Shown here piece by piece: positions 49,418-58,072 of a stretch of 64,000 nt of DNA. Numbering within the stretch: position 1 is the stretch's first letter; each line of letters opens with the position of its first letter. A program made the translations under genes and the position numbers. This DNA is from Nocardia suismassiliense (lineage in GTDB: Bacteria; Actinomycetota; Actinomycetes; Mycobacteriales; Mycobacteriaceae). The notes under the pieces are model-generated. The model searched no databases and had not been told where the DNA came from. It was given only the letters and a program-made list of their open reading frames with translations. Location: assembly GCF_900269665.1 (NCBI RefSeq), contig NZ_LT985362.1, forward strand, positions 1-64,000, read 5' to 3'.

Positions 49418-49606
49418 TTGGACGAATCTGTGCAATCGCAACGCCTTCTGATCAGCGCAGCAGTGCTGGCCATGATCGGCGCTTTGACCTGCTACTCCGC
49501 CGTCGACGCCACCGCAGACTCCGTGCTACCGGTCGCGCAGGCTGACGACTTCTACCACCCGCCAGAGACGTTGAATCCGGCGGAACCCGGCCAGGTGCGC
49601 CGATGA
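49418..49606 (+). CDS. 62-aa small exported or membrane-anchored protein
   Basis: Start TTG 49418 or GTG 49430, neither with a good ribosome site. Both give one hydrophobic segment (LLISAAVLAMIGALTC) followed by an acidic tail (ADDFYHPPETLNPAEPG), like a signal anchor or lipoprotein with Cys near residue 25. The stop overlaps the start of the next gene (ATGA), which makes it the first coupled gene of the transfer operon. Confidence 0.55.
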   Translation: MDESVQSQRLLISAAVLAMIGALTCYSAVDATADSVLPVAQADDFYHPPETLNPAEPGQVRR

Positions 49607-50538
49607 ATCTCCACAATCTCGACAGCGCTGTGACCCCACTGCCCCAGCAGGTCCGCACTCTGGACGTCGGCGACGGAATGCGCCTGGCGCTCAACCAGAC
49701 CGGCGACAGCGCCGCAGCGCTGACGGTGCTATACGTCCACGGCCTGTTGTCGGGCACGGACTTCTGGGGTCCGCTGACCGAACTGTTGCATCCGCAAATC
49801 GGGTCACGGGCAACGCAATTGGCCTTCGACGCACGCGGTCACGGACGAAGCGGCTGGCCGCACCGCCGCGCGAAGACAGATTTCTCGGTGTTGGCCGACG
49901 ACTTGGCCCATGTCGTAGACAGCATTCGCGGACCGATCGTGCTCGTCGCCCACGGCATCGGCAGCTTCGTCGTTCTCGAACACGCGCGCCGCCATCCCCG
50001 CCAAGTCCACGCCCGCCTCGCCGAGGTCGTGCTCTTCGCCGCGGCGGGGGAGGAGTACGAGGGCGAGGCGCTGCGCGCCTTCAAGCCCGCCGCCGCGGGC
50101 GTGCGATGGATGCGCCACCGAGGACTGCTCGACAACGTCAACGCCGCAGGGCACCGCTACCTGTCCCAAAGGCTGTGCACGCTGGCCACCCACGCCAAAC
50201 CTGGCCTTGCCCAACTGATCCCGAGTCAATCGCCAGTCGATCCCCGGGTGACCGCCGATCTCTGCACCCACTGCACCACCTACAGACTGCACGAAACCAC
50301 TGTCCGCACCCTGGCCACTTCCCGGGTCCGGTTGATCACCGCCGAATTCGACACGCTCGTACCCGCCACCCAACCCCAGCAGTTGGCCGACCGGCTGCCC
50401 GGAGCCCGCGTCGAACACGTAGCCGGAGCGGGGCATTCGCTGCCGTTGACCAACCCGCAGCTGGCCGCTCCGGCAATCCTGTCAGCCGTCAACCGCCTCG
50501 CCCGGCCCATCCCCGCAGCCGCCGGGAGTCAACGATGA
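49603..50538 (+). CDS. Alpha/beta-hydrolase-fold protein lacking the nucleophile serine
   Basis: 311 aa, start ATG 49603 overlapping the previous stop. The fold signature is clear: VLYVHGLLSGTDFWGPL, AFDARGHGRSGWP, then IVLVAHGIGSFVVLEHA, and near the C-terminus LITAEFDTLVP and VAGAGHSLPL, where the acid and histidine belong. In active members the nucleophile elbow reads GHSxGG; here it is AHGIGS, with Gly118 in place of serine. The protein is probably not a hydrolase and may bind a partner or lipid. No signal peptide. Its place as an early gene of the transfer operon suggests a structural role. Confidence 0.75.
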   Translation: MNLHNLDSAVTPLPQQVRTLDVGDGMRLALNQTGDSAAALTVLYVHGLLSGTDFWGPLTELLHPQIGSRATQLAFDARGHGRSGWPHRRAKTDFSVLADDLAHVVDSIRGPIVLVAHGIGSFVVLEHARRHPRQVHARLAEVVLFAAAGEEYEGEALRAFKPAAAGVRWMRHRGLLDNVNAAGHRYLSQRLCTLATHAKPGLAQLIPSQSPVDPRVTADLCTHCTTYRLHETTVRTLATSRVRLITAEFDTLVPATQPQQLADRLPGARVEHVAGAGHSLPLTNPQLAAPAILSAVNRLARPIPAAAGSQR

Positions 50539-50996
50539 CCGCGAACCCGACACCAGCCAGCACCCTGGCTGCCGCGTTCGCGGCAGCGCAGCAGGCCGCT
50601 GGTCATGCCGGAGACGGCGTGATCGTGGTGGCACTGCGCTCCCAACACACCCCGCTAGTCCTGCACCAACCGGTCGAAGGCTTCAACGACGACGCCGCGG
50701 TCGCGGTCGGCTCGGCAGGGCTCGGCGTCGTGGTCATCGCGACCTGCGCCGCCAACGGCGCGGGGGCGGCATTGACCATCCTGCACCGCATTTGCCGTCG
50801 GCTCGCAGCGGCCACCGGCGTGGAGTGCACGCAGATCTACGCGCCCTCGCTACGCGCCGGATCCTGCTGGACCAACCTGCGCCTGAGCGACGGCCCGACG
50901 GCCGGATTCATCCCGCCGGTGCGCCTGGGCGGACGTCTACTCCACAACCGCACCCGATGGTTGCAGACGCGCTTGACCTCGGGAGGGCACCGCTGA
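50535..50996 (+). CDS. 153-aa protein of unknown function
   Basis: Start ATG 50535 overlaps the hydrolase-fold gene's stop. The product has an alpha/beta look (GDGVIVVALRSQHTPLVLHQP, GLGVVVIATCAANGAGAALTILHRI) and a basic C-terminus (LGGRLLHNRTRWLQTRL). It resembles a small dimerisation or enzyme-like domain but no motif stands out. Two genes inside a coupled operon. Confidence 0.65.
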   Translation: MTANPTPASTLAAAFAAAQQAAGHAGDGVIVVALRSQHTPLVLHQPVEGFNDDAAVAVGSAGLGVVVIATCAANGAGAALTILHRICRRLAAATGVECTQIYAPSLRAGSCWTNLRLSDGPTAGFIPPVRLGGRLLHNRTRWLQTRLTSGGHR

Positions 50997-51109
50997 TGGC
51001 TCACGTATCGACCACGAAATCCATTGTTCCGCAAGCACTTCAGTCTCGCCGAAGCCCGTGCGACGGTCACCGACGCACGGGCACGGCGGGCACCGACAAG
51101 GAGACACCT

Positions 51110-52291
51110 GTGCCCAAGCACACCAGCACCCGACACCAGCGCATTGCCCTGATCGCGGCCGCAGCAGTCATCCCGGTGGCGATGGCGGCCGGACCCGCTG
51201 TAGCCGTTGAACCATCACCGCAGGCCGGAGTGACCCCTCAATCCAGCCCCGGCCAGCCCGGCGTCAGCCCCGGCGGCAACGGCCAGCAGCCCGGGGTCAC
51301 CCCAGCACCACCGCCGCCGCCGGCCCCGCTGCCACCGGACGCGGGCACACCGCTGGCCAATGCGCTGCCCGACCCGCCACCGCCGCGCCCGGACCGTCCG
51401 ATGCCGAACTTCTGGAAGCCCGCTCCGGCACAGCCCGCGGTCTACGCCAGCCCCACCCCAGACGGCGGCGCCGGCGAACCCGAAGAAGAACAGCCTGCCG
51501 AGCCTGCGGCGCCGCCACCACCGCCGGAGGTCCTGCTGCACCTCGGGGCCGAGACCCACCCGCGCCCGGACTGGGCTCCACCCTCGCTGGTCACAGAGTG
51601 GAACCAGTGGAACGACTACGGGGTCTACCAAATTGCGCTGGCCTTCGACGCGGCTGGTCTTCCCCGCGACAAAGCTGATCGGCGAGCACAGGTCACCGCC
51701 GGTGGCGCGGTGGCCGGAGGTATAGCTGGAGCCAACGCCGTCGCATTGACTGTCGGGTTGGGCAGCTGCTTCGCGGGCATGGCTGTCGGCGGCCTTGTCG
51801 GCGCGGCCGTCGCGGCACCAGCTCCGGTGTTCATCCCGTTGTCGGCGACCATCGGCGGCACTGTCGGCTGCGTGGCCGGTGCCACGGTCGTCGGTATCCC
51901 CGCTGCCGTCGCAGGCGCGGCCGTGGGCGCGACGGTCGGCGGGGCACTGGCGGCGGCGTTCGGAACCGGCGACAGCGATCAGCCCGCTCCGCCACCGGAT
52001 GCCCTGCAGCCTCCCGCCCCCGAGCCCGCCCCGGAACCTGCCGCCGAGCCTGCAGCCGAGACCGCCGAGGGCACCAGCGAGCAGGACCCGGCTTGTCCAC
52101 CACCTGCAGAAGACACCGCCCAGGAGGTCGCGGCTGTCCATGAAGCAGCAGCCCCCATGCCGGATCCGCAGGCGCCTGCGCCCTCGCCGGTCGAGGCGAT
52201 GGTGTCGACGGTGGTCTCGACTGCACAGGCGATGTGGGCTCAACTGACCGCGCCGCCTGTGCCGCAGAACCTGTTCGAGCAGCGGGGCTAG
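51110..52291 (+). CDS. 393-aa exported Pro-rich protein with Gly-rich hydrophobic core
   Basis: GTG 51110 is the start: AAGGAG lies seven bases upstream and a signal peptide follows (RIALIAAAAVIPVAMAAGPAVA). The upstream in-frame ATG 50996 has no ribosome site. Residues 35-150 are Pro/Ala/Gln-rich and likely extended, the segment 150-195 is folded, residues about 200-290 are Gly/Ala/Val-rich and hydrophobic (AVAGGIAGANAVALTVGLG, VGGLVGAAVAAP), and the tail is Pro/Ala/Glu-rich. This pattern fits a cell-wall-spanning or membrane-embedded scaffold of the transfer apparatus. No close family recognised. Confidence 0.7.
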   Translation: MPKHTSTRHQRIALIAAAAVIPVAMAAGPAVAVEPSPQAGVTPQSSPGQPGVSPGGNGQQPGVTPAPPPPPAPLPPDAGTPLANALPDPPPPRPDRPMPNFWKPAPAQPAVYASPTPDGGAGEPEEEQPAEPAAPPPPPEVLLHLGAETHPRPDWAPPSLVTEWNQWNDYGVYQIALAFDAAGLPRDKADRRAQVTAGGAVAGGIAGANAVALTVGLGSCFAGMAVGGLVGAAVAAPAPVFIPLSATIGGTVGCVAGATVVGIPAAVAGAAVGATVGGALAAAFGTGDSDQPAPPPDALQPPAPEPAPEPAAEPAAETAEGTSEQDPACPPPAEDTAQEVAAVHEAAAPMPDPQAPAPSPVEAMVSTVVSTAQAMWAQLTAPPVPQNLFEQRG

Positions 52292-52294
52292 TCG

Positions 52295-53140
52295 ATGGGT
52301 GCGGATGGTGAATGGGTCGTCGCGGGAGTACATCCCGCGACGGCCGCGCCCAACGGCGGATCGATCGTCTACCTGGCCCCCAAGGCTCCCGCACGGGTGC
52401 CGCCGGTGCTGGTGGTCGGTGCGTGCGGCGGCAGCGGAGCGACCGTCACCACCCTCGGTCTGGTCTCGGCGCTCGCTTCGGCGCAACGGGTGGTCGCACT
52501 CGATGCGACCGTCGCCGGGGGAGACCTCGCGACACGTGGCGCGGACCGGCGCCTCGCGTGCTGCTCGGTCCAAGCCTGGCTGGCCGCATCGAGCGCATCG
52601 ACTGCGGCACCACTGTCAGAAGCGTTGTCGCTGACCAGCTCCGGCGCCGGACTGCTGTGGCGAGATCCAAGCCCGCTGCCCCATCGCGCCACCACGGCCA
52701 CCATCTGCGACCGTCTTCTCAGCGCCGGCATGACCTCGGTGGTCGACGGCGGCAGCAGCGTCGCCGCCCGGCATCTGCGTCCATTGCTCGACCAGCCCGA
52801 CGTACGCCTGGTGCTGACCATCCCGGCCCGCCGCGACGCGACGAACCGTCTGCGCTGGACGCTGCAGCAACTCGACGCCGAATTCGGCGGGGAGTTCATC
52901 GGCTCCTCGGTGCTGGTAGTCAGCCACCAACACCCCGACAGTGCCTCGGTGGCACAACCGTTGAGCAACCTCTATCGCGGATGGGTCCGCGCGGTCTGCG
53001 AGATCCCCTACGACGCTCATCTGGCCGACGGCCGCACGATCACCTACGACCACCTACAGCCGCGCACCCGTCGCGCCTACGCCGACCTCGCCGCCGTGGT
53101 GGCACCGGAAAGCGCTGCGAAATCAACGGATTCGACATGA
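52295..53140 (+). CDS. MinD/ParA-like fold protein with degenerate P-loop
   Basis: 281 aa. VLVVGACGGSGATVTTLGLVSAL (residues 39-61) lines up with the deviant Walker A of ParA/MinD proteins (KGGxGKT), but both lysines are gone: CGGSGAT, with Ala49. VVALDATVAGGDLATRG is the Walker A-prime counterpart, and SVVDGGSS is where Walker B should be, followed by VRLVLTIPARRDATNRLRWTLQQLD, as in the family. ATP hydrolysis is unlikely. MinD-like proteins next to actinobacterial secretion genes are thought to position the machinery. Coupled to the next gene by an ATGA overlap. Confidence 0.7.
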   Translation: MGADGEWVVAGVHPATAAPNGGSIVYLAPKAPARVPPVLVVGACGGSGATVTTLGLVSALASAQRVVALDATVAGGDLATRGADRRLACCSVQAWLAASSASTAAPLSEALSLTSSGAGLLWRDPSPLPHRATTATICDRLLSAGMTSVVDGGSSVAARHLRPLLDQPDVRLVLTIPARRDATNRLRWTLQQLDAEFGGEFIGSSVLVVSHQHPDSASVAQPLSNLYRGWVRAVCEIPYDAHLADGRTITYDHLQPRTRRAYADLAAVVAPESAAKSTDST

Positions 53141-53844
53141 GCGACGACTGGTTCGACGAGTCCCCCGACCCCACCTACGCGCCGACGCCGTCGCTGTCGG
53201 TGGTGTCGCGCCATGAGCAGGACGATCAGGACTGGTTCGACACCAGCCCCGAGCCTGCCACCCCAGCGCCGGAGGCGAGCAAACCCCCCGTTGCTCGCCT
53301 CCGGCGCCGCCCGCGTCGACGCCCACCGCTGCCAGTGGTGATCATCGGCGCGCTCACTGCGACCGGCACCATCGTCGTCTGCGCCGCGATGCTGATGCGT
53401 CCCGCCAGCCCGGCACCGCCGAATCTCGCGGACCCGACCACCACCGCAGCCACCTCCTCCGCGGTCAAGCCGTGGTGCACCGAAATCGGTGCCGGACAAC
53501 CGGTCTCGATGACCGCAACCGAACCCGGACTGGCCGCGATCGCGGCATTCGAGAAGGCCTACTACCTCGACCGAGACGCCGTCACCGCACGCCTGCACGT
53601 CGCCGCCGACGCCCGGGTCGGCAGCGTGGACCAGCTCAAAGCCGGGATCGACACCGTCCCCGCCGGGACCACCCATTGCGTGCTGGCAACCCCGGTGCAA
53701 CCAGGCATGTGGTCGGTCGAGCTGTACACGCGCCGACCCGACGGAACTCTCGAGCACTTCCCGCAAACGATCACCACGATCGCCGCAGCCACCGCGCCCA
53801 AGGGCGCGCTGATCACGGCGATCCTCCCGCGAGGAGACAACTGA
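53137..53844 (+). CDS. Single-pass membrane protein, VirB8/NTF2-like domain
   Basis: 235 aa from ATG 53137. The acidic N-terminus contains a repeated DDWFDESPDP/DQDWFDTSPEP motif (residues 3-12 and about 30-40), then an Arg/Pro stretch, a membrane segment PVVIIGALTATGTIVVCAAML near 67-87, and an outer domain beginning AAIAAFEKAYYLDRDAVTARLHV. This one-TM plus NTF2-like arrangement is that of VirB8/TcpC-type proteins of gram-positive type IV systems. The repeated Trp-acid motif could recruit a partner in the cytoplasm. The next gene's ATG overlaps its stop (TGATG). Confidence 0.65.
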   Translation: MSDDWFDESPDPTYAPTPSLSVVSRHEQDDQDWFDTSPEPATPAPEASKPPVARLRRRPRRRPPLPVVIIGALTATGTIVVCAAMLMRPASPAPPNLADPTTTAATSSAVKPWCTEIGAGQPVSMTATEPGLAAIAAFEKAYYLDRDAVTARLHVAADARVGSVDQLKAGIDTVPAGTTHCVLATPVQPGMWSVELYTRRPDGTLEHFPQTITTIAAATAPKGALITAILPRGDN

Positions 53845-55319
53845 TGCGCACCCGCACCATCCTGCTGTGCACCCCTATCATCGCCTCGGCGATGCTGCTG
53901 GGCACCACCACCGCATCCACCGTCGCGGTCGCAGAGCCCGAACCCGACTGTGCCGGTTTACATCTGCTGATCGCCAACGGCACAGGCGAAGCGACACCAG
54001 GCACACCGCCAGAGGTCGACACCGGCTTCGGTGCCGCGATAGCGGTGCCCGCGCGACTAGCCGCGAACCGCGACAAACCGCTACTGAGCCGCTCCTATCT
54101 CGCCTACCAAGCCAGCGACCCTAGCGCGACCTCGATCGTCTCCGGCGCCACGAACGCGACAACCTTCCTGGCCGAGCAATCCAAACGTTGCCCCAACCAG
54201 CGCGTGTTCCTCGTCGGCGCACAACAGGGCGCTCAGGTGATGGCCACGATCGCCCGCGACGTCGGGACAGGGCGCGGAGCGATTCCGGCTGACCGCCTCG
54301 CCGGAGTCGCCTTGTTCTCCGATCCCACACGAAGCCCTGGCGCGCCGATCTTCTCCGGCGGGCAGAACGGTCCCGGCAACATCCCAGGTGTCACCGGAAA
54401 CACTGTGGCCCAAACCATTCGGCTCAACGGCGCGGCACCCGCTGACGGGGGAGGGATCGCACCGGCCACCACACGCGCCAGCTACGGATCGCTCACCTCT
54501 CGCGTCGCATCGTTCTGCGTGCACGGCGATCTATCGTGCGACATCCCCGCCGACGCTGCTCTGGCAAAAGTCGTCGCCGGTGTCGGCTCGAAGATCAAAC
54601 AAGACGGATCCGATCCGCTCGGCGTGCTGGCCAGTGTGGTGACCTCCCTGAGCCAAAGCGTGCTCTACACCGGGGCGAGCTTCATCAACGATCACCTGTC
54701 CACCACCTCTGGCGGGCAACTGCAGGTCAACACCTCCGGGCCGAGCGTGACCGACCGGCTCGTGCAGTCAGCCAACCCCAACCTCAAGCCCGAAGACGTT
54801 CTCACCCAAGCATTGAAGGCGATCACCAAGATCGCGGGCATGGGGATCAGCGCTGCGGTCGCCGTCGGCCGCGAGATCCTCACCCCCGCCAATATCGCCC
54901 AGATCGGGGCCGCGCTGGTCGCCGGACCCGAAGCCGCGCTGGGTCTGGTCGCGGCGAAACTCGGTGGCGCGGTACTGAAGCTGATCCCGCCGGTGACCCT
55001 GGATCGCGTCGCCAAGCTCGCCTTCAACGAACTCTCCGACGGCCTGACCGACAACACCGGGCTCGTGCGGATGGCGATGGACACCAGCTACTGGCAGAAC
55101 ACCCGCGCCACCGGCTACACCACGGTGCCCGTCGGCGCGAGCGGGCAAACAGCGGTGCAACTGGTCGCCGACTGGGTCGCCGCAGCCGCCCAAGACATCG
55201 CCGGAGCCTCCGCGACCCCCGAGGGGAAGACCTCTCCCACCAAACCTGGCCCCCTGGCCACAGTCCCCGGTCAGGAGGTGCTGGCGGCTTCGAAAATCCT
55301 TGCTGGTCAAGCGAACTGA
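53844..55319 (+). CDS. Cutinase-like exported protein lacking the nucleophile serine
   Basis: 491 aa from ATG 53844. A signal peptide is present (MRTRTILLCTPIIASAMLLG, cut near residue 30). Residues 35-240 follow the cutinase/PF01083 pattern of mycolata: LLIANGTGEATPGTPPEV, then RVFLVGAQQGAQVM, and VASFCVHGDLSC. The nucleophile motif of cutinases is GYSQGA; here it is GAQQGA, so Gln127 takes the serine's place. The C-terminal half (250-491) is a helical domain with hydrophobic Gly/Ala segments (GMGISAAVAVGREIL, IGAALVAGPEAALGLVAAKLGG) not found in cutinases. It may be a cell-envelope-spanning component in which the cutinase fold is used for binding. Confidence 0.75.
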   Translation: MRTRTILLCTPIIASAMLLGTTTASTVAVAEPEPDCAGLHLLIANGTGEATPGTPPEVDTGFGAAIAVPARLAANRDKPLLSRSYLAYQASDPSATSIVSGATNATTFLAEQSKRCPNQRVFLVGAQQGAQVMATIARDVGTGRGAIPADRLAGVALFSDPTRSPGAPIFSGGQNGPGNIPGVTGNTVAQTIRLNGAAPADGGGIAPATTRASYGSLTSRVASFCVHGDLSCDIPADAALAKVVAGVGSKIKQDGSDPLGVLASVVTSLSQSVLYTGASFINDHLSTTSGGQLQVNTSGPSVTDRLVQSANPNLKPEDVLTQALKAITKIAGMGISAAVAVGREILTPANIAQIGAALVAGPEAALGLVAAKLGGAVLKLIPPVTLDRVAKLAFNELSDGLTDNTGLVRMAMDTSYWQNTRATGYTTVPVGASGQTAVQLVADWVAAAAQDIAGASATPEGKTSPTKPGPLATVPGQEVLAASKILAGQAN

Positions 55320-55400
55320 CAATTCGCGGTGCCGACCTCGGGAATCGGTCACCGCGTCCCGCACGACGGTGGTGGTCCCACCACCACAGGAAGGACCGAC

Positions 55401-56036
55401 ATGGTGGCGCCGATAGCGCGCGGCACATCCACAGCCGGGCCCACCACTCCGGCCGGGCTGAAAGTGCCCGCGCCCGAGGAGCAGGCACCGGTATGGGACC
55501 GTGCGCTCTCCACCGCCAGCCCCCCTCCGGCGATCTGGCTGCTCGGCGCCCACGGCGGCGCCGGGGTCAGCACCCTGGCACGAACCTGGGCACCGGCTGC
55601 GGACTCCCAACGCGGCTGGCCCGCGGCGGACCGCTACCCCAACGTCGTGGTGCTCACCCGCACCCACCGCATCGGGCTCACCGCCGCCCATGTCCTGCTC
55701 CGCCAAGCCGCCGCAGGCCTCATCGGCGGATGCACCCTGCTGGGACTGGTCTCGGTCGCCGACCATGACGGTCACCTGCCCGCGACCTTGCGCCGCCAAC
55801 TGGAGCTGGTCGAAGAACTCGCCCCCGCCAGCTGGCGCGTCCCTTTCCTGTCGATCTATCGGCGCTTGAGCGTCGAGCAGATGCCCCGGTGGTCCCCGCG
55901 CGAGGAATCCACCGAGACCCAGCGGCGCTTCGCCCGCACCGACCCCGCCGCGACCGTGCATCCCGACCTCGTCGACATCGGGCGCGCTGTCTTCGACTCC
56001 GCCCGCACCGCAGCCATCAGCCGAAAGCAGAGGTAA
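55401..56036 (+). CDS. DUF6668-like P-loop-fold protein without P-loop lysine
   Basis: 211 aa from ATG 55401, with AAGGA six bases upstream. IWLLGAHGGAGVSTLARTWAP (residues 45-65) has the shape of a P-loop but with Val56 where lysine is needed. VVVLTRTHRIGLTAAHVLLRQAAAGLIGG and LLGLVSVADHDGHLP follow, as I remember for DUF6668-type proteins next to actinobacterial conjugation genes. The name is from memory of the family, not a search. Together with 52295-53140 it makes two MinD-like proteins with dead P-loops in one operon. Confidence 0.6.
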   Translation: MVAPIARGTSTAGPTTPAGLKVPAPEEQAPVWDRALSTASPPPAIWLLGAHGGAGVSTLARTWAPAADSQRGWPAADRYPNVVVLTRTHRIGLTAAHVLLRQAAAGLIGGCTLLGLVSVADHDGHLPATLRRQLELVEELAPASWRVPFLSIYRRLSVEQMPRWSPREESTETQRRFARTDPAATVHPDLVDIGRAVFDSARTAAISRKQR

Positions 56037-56043
56037 CCCTGTC

Positions 56044-56337
56044 ATGTCCCCGCTCACACAGACCTACCACGTCGCGCAGGCGAGCGTTCTCGCCCAAATC
56101 AGTACGACCCCCGGCGTCCCTCCCGGCTCGGAAAAGTACCTGACAATCCTGTCCTGGGTGATCTGGGCCGCTGTCATCGCGTCGATCGGAGGCTTCGTCG
56201 TCGCCGCTGCCATGTTGGCCTATCAACGCTGGTCCGGTGGTGGTGGTGACGCCCAAGGCAAATTGGTCGGCGCGATGATCGGCGCGGCCTTGATCACCAT
56301 GAGCGGGACCATCATCAACACCATCGTCTGGGACTGA
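56044..56337 (+). CDS. VirB2/TrbC-like pilin or small channel protein
   Basis: 97 aa. A soluble N-terminal stretch of about 32 residues is followed by two membrane helices, ILSWVIWAAVIASIGGFVVA near 35-54 and VGAMIGAALITMSGTII near 74-90, with a short Gly-rich loop between (SGGGGDAQGK). This is the two-helix layout of VirB2/TrbC pilins. It starts eight bases after the previous stop. Confidence 0.7.
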   Translation: MSPLTQTYHVAQASVLAQISTTPGVPPGSEKYLTILSWVIWAAVIASIGGFVVAAAMLAYQRWSGGGGDAQGKLVGAMIGAALITMSGTIINTIVWD

Positions 56338-56344
56338 TCGCGTC

Positions 56345-56611
56345 ATGACGGTTCTCGCGCAGCCACCCGCTGAGCCTCAGCAACTACCCGAGCAAGTCTT
56401 CGGGCCGCTGAGCACCCTGTTCGGGTGGTTCGTCTGGTTCGCGACGTTGCTGGCGATCGCCAGCTTCGTGGCGACGGTCTCGATGATCGTGTGGCAGCGC
56501 CGATCAGCGTCCTCGACTCACCTGCTCGAGGAAGCTGCTCTGATCCGTATCTGCATCGCATCAGCCATCTTGAGCGCCGCGATGCCCATCGCCCAAGAAC
56601 TCATGCGCTGA
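56345..56611 (+). CDS. 88-aa two-helix membrane protein
   Basis: ATG 56345, seven bases after the previous stop. Two hydrophobic helices (LFGWFVWFATLLAIASFVATVSMIVW near 25-50 and IRICIASAILSAAMPIAQEL near 67-86) joined by a basic and acidic loop. It resembles the preceding pilin-like protein in size and layout and may be a second pilin or VirB3-like component. Confidence 0.65.
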   Translation: MTVLAQPPAEPQQLPEQVFGPLSTLFGWFVWFATLLAIASFVATVSMIVWQRRSASSTHLLEEAALIRICIASAILSAAMPIAQELMR

Positions 56612-56630
56612 ACGGCGAAAGGGAAAACTG

Positions 56631-57257
56631 TTGCTTCACAAGAAGATCAGAGTAAGTATCGCCGCCGTTCTGGTCGCGCTCACCATGCTTGTGGTCGGCT
56701 GCGGTGAGGGCGACGATCCAGCGCCGGTGACAACCAGTGCAGCCCCCGACCCCACCGCCGCACCGGCGCGCCTGGTGTGGGAAACCCGCGCCGGCGTCCG
56801 GCTGCCCCGCTCACCGATCGACGGACCCACCAACTTCGGCGACGCCGTCGCGACCGGCTATTCACGTACTCCGCAAGGCGCAGTGCTCGCCGCCATCCGC
56901 GGCCAAGTGCTGCTCGCACTGGCCACCGACAGCGAATGGGGGCGAGTCCTGTCCATCGTCGCCGCACCCGGCCCAGGCCGCGAGGAATACGCTGCGAATC
57001 GAATCGCGCTGTCGATCAACGGACCCGTCCCCGTGGGCAAATCGCCAAAGTTCCTGGCGTTCAAAGTCACTCACTATACCGACAGGGCTGCGGCAGTGCT
57101 GGTCGTCGCCGAAACGGCCGACTCACGCGAGCGCCTGGCCTTCCCGGTCGCCCTCGCCTGGATCGACGACTGGCGCATCGTGCTCCCCACAGCCGCTGAG
57201 AACGTCGACGGGATCGAAGTACCCACCCTCGACGGCTACACACGCCTGGAGGGCTGA
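56631..57257 (+). CDS. Lipoprotein with NTF2/VirB8-like domain
   Basis: 208 aa from TTG 56631 (AAAGGG seven bases upstream). The signal ends in a lipobox, LVVGC with Cys24. The folded part contains GYSRTPQGAVLAAIRGQVLLALA near 77-99 and a C-terminal strand IDDWRIVLPTA. The next gene has the matching motif GYRRSPQGAAIAGFNFLSR and WRHGDWRVQLA, so the two are paralogous domains. Such proteins in type IV systems form part of the outer scaffold. Confidence 0.65.
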   Translation: MLHKKIRVSIAAVLVALTMLVVGCGEGDDPAPVTTSAAPDPTAAPARLVWETRAGVRLPRSPIDGPTNFGDAVATGYSRTPQGAVLAAIRGQVLLALATDSEWGRVLSIVAAPGPGREEYAANRIALSINGPVPVGKSPKFLAFKVTHYTDRAAAVLVVAETADSRERLAFPVALAWIDDWRIVLPTAAENVDGIEVPTLDGYTRLEG

Positions 57258-57259
57258 CG

Positions 57260-58072
57260 ATGACACGAGCTCGCATCGCGGTGGCGACCGTCTTGACCGT
57301 GCTGTGTGCCATCGTCGTGGTCCTCTTCGCCAACCGCGACGACAATCCACGTGAATCCGGCACCGCGGCCCCGCGCCCGACACGCACCGCGCCGGGCGGA
57401 CCCAGTTCGGCGGGCGGGTTCGACGATCCCACCACCGACCGCCTCGGCCGCAAAATCATCATTCCCCGTAATGCCGCGGGCCAACCCCAGCCCCAGCGCG
57501 ATCCCGGGCCGCGCGTGGAATGCGGTGGGGGCGCGGTGGATTCGCCACAAGGCATGCAGATCCAACGCAGCTTCGAGATGCCGATCCTGACCTCGGCCAC
57601 CGACGGGCCCACTCGTATCGAAGGAACCAATCTGCTGGGCTACCGGCGATCGCCACAGGGCGCGGCGATCGCCGGATTCAACTTCCTCTCGCGCACCTAC
57701 GCCGCAGGAGAGCCCTCGCGCGCGGCGATCGCCGCGCTGACGATCCTGACCGAGGACGAACAACGAGACCTGGCCCAGGCATCCGCACCGGTTGAGGCCG
57801 ACCCGGCCGGAGATCGGTTTCGGCGGTTGTTCCTCGCACCAGAAGCATTCCGCATCCTCACCTGCGATGCGGACCTGGTCGCGGTCGAGTGGGCTTTACG
57901 CGCCGAAACAACCCCGGCCACCACGACAGCGGCGGGGCAATGGGTCGGATTGCGGCTGAATCTGCTGTGGCGCCACGGCGATTGGCGTGTCCAACTCGCA
58001 CGTGAGCTGGCCAGTACCGGGGCCGGGCAGCGGGATTCCTCGCTGGAGGGGTGGACGAAGTGGTCTTGGTGA
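57260..58072 (+). CDS. Membrane-anchored NTF2/VirB8-like protein, paralogue of the preceding lipoprotein
   Basis: 270 aa from ATG 57260. One N-terminal membrane helix (IAVATVLTVLCAIVVVLFA), a disordered Pro/Thr/Arg linker, then a folded domain with GYRRSPQGAAIAGFNFLSRTY near 127-147 and a C-terminal WRHGDWRVQLARE. The shared GY(S/R)R(T/S)PQGA motif and overall layout with the lipoprotein indicate a tandem duplication. Its stop overlaps the TrbL start (GTGA). Confidence 0.65.
   Translation: MTRARIAVATVLTVLCAIVVVLFANRDDNPRESGTAAPRPTRTAPGGPSSAGGFDDPTTDRLGRKIIIPRNAAGQPQPQRDPGPRVECGGGAVDSPQGMQIQRSFEMPILTSATDGPTRIEGTNLLGYRRSPQGAAIAGFNFLSRTYAAGEPSRAAIAALTILTEDEQRDLAQASAPVEADPAGDRFRRLFLAPEAFRILTCDADLVAVEWALRAETTPATTTAAGQWVGLRLNLLWRHGDWRVQLARELASTGAGQRDSSLEGWTKWSW

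Noticed and set aside
51215..52573. 452-codon minus-strand frame
   Set aside because: Antisense shadow of the exported Pro-rich protein and the MinD-like gene; Arg/Gly-rich with no domain.
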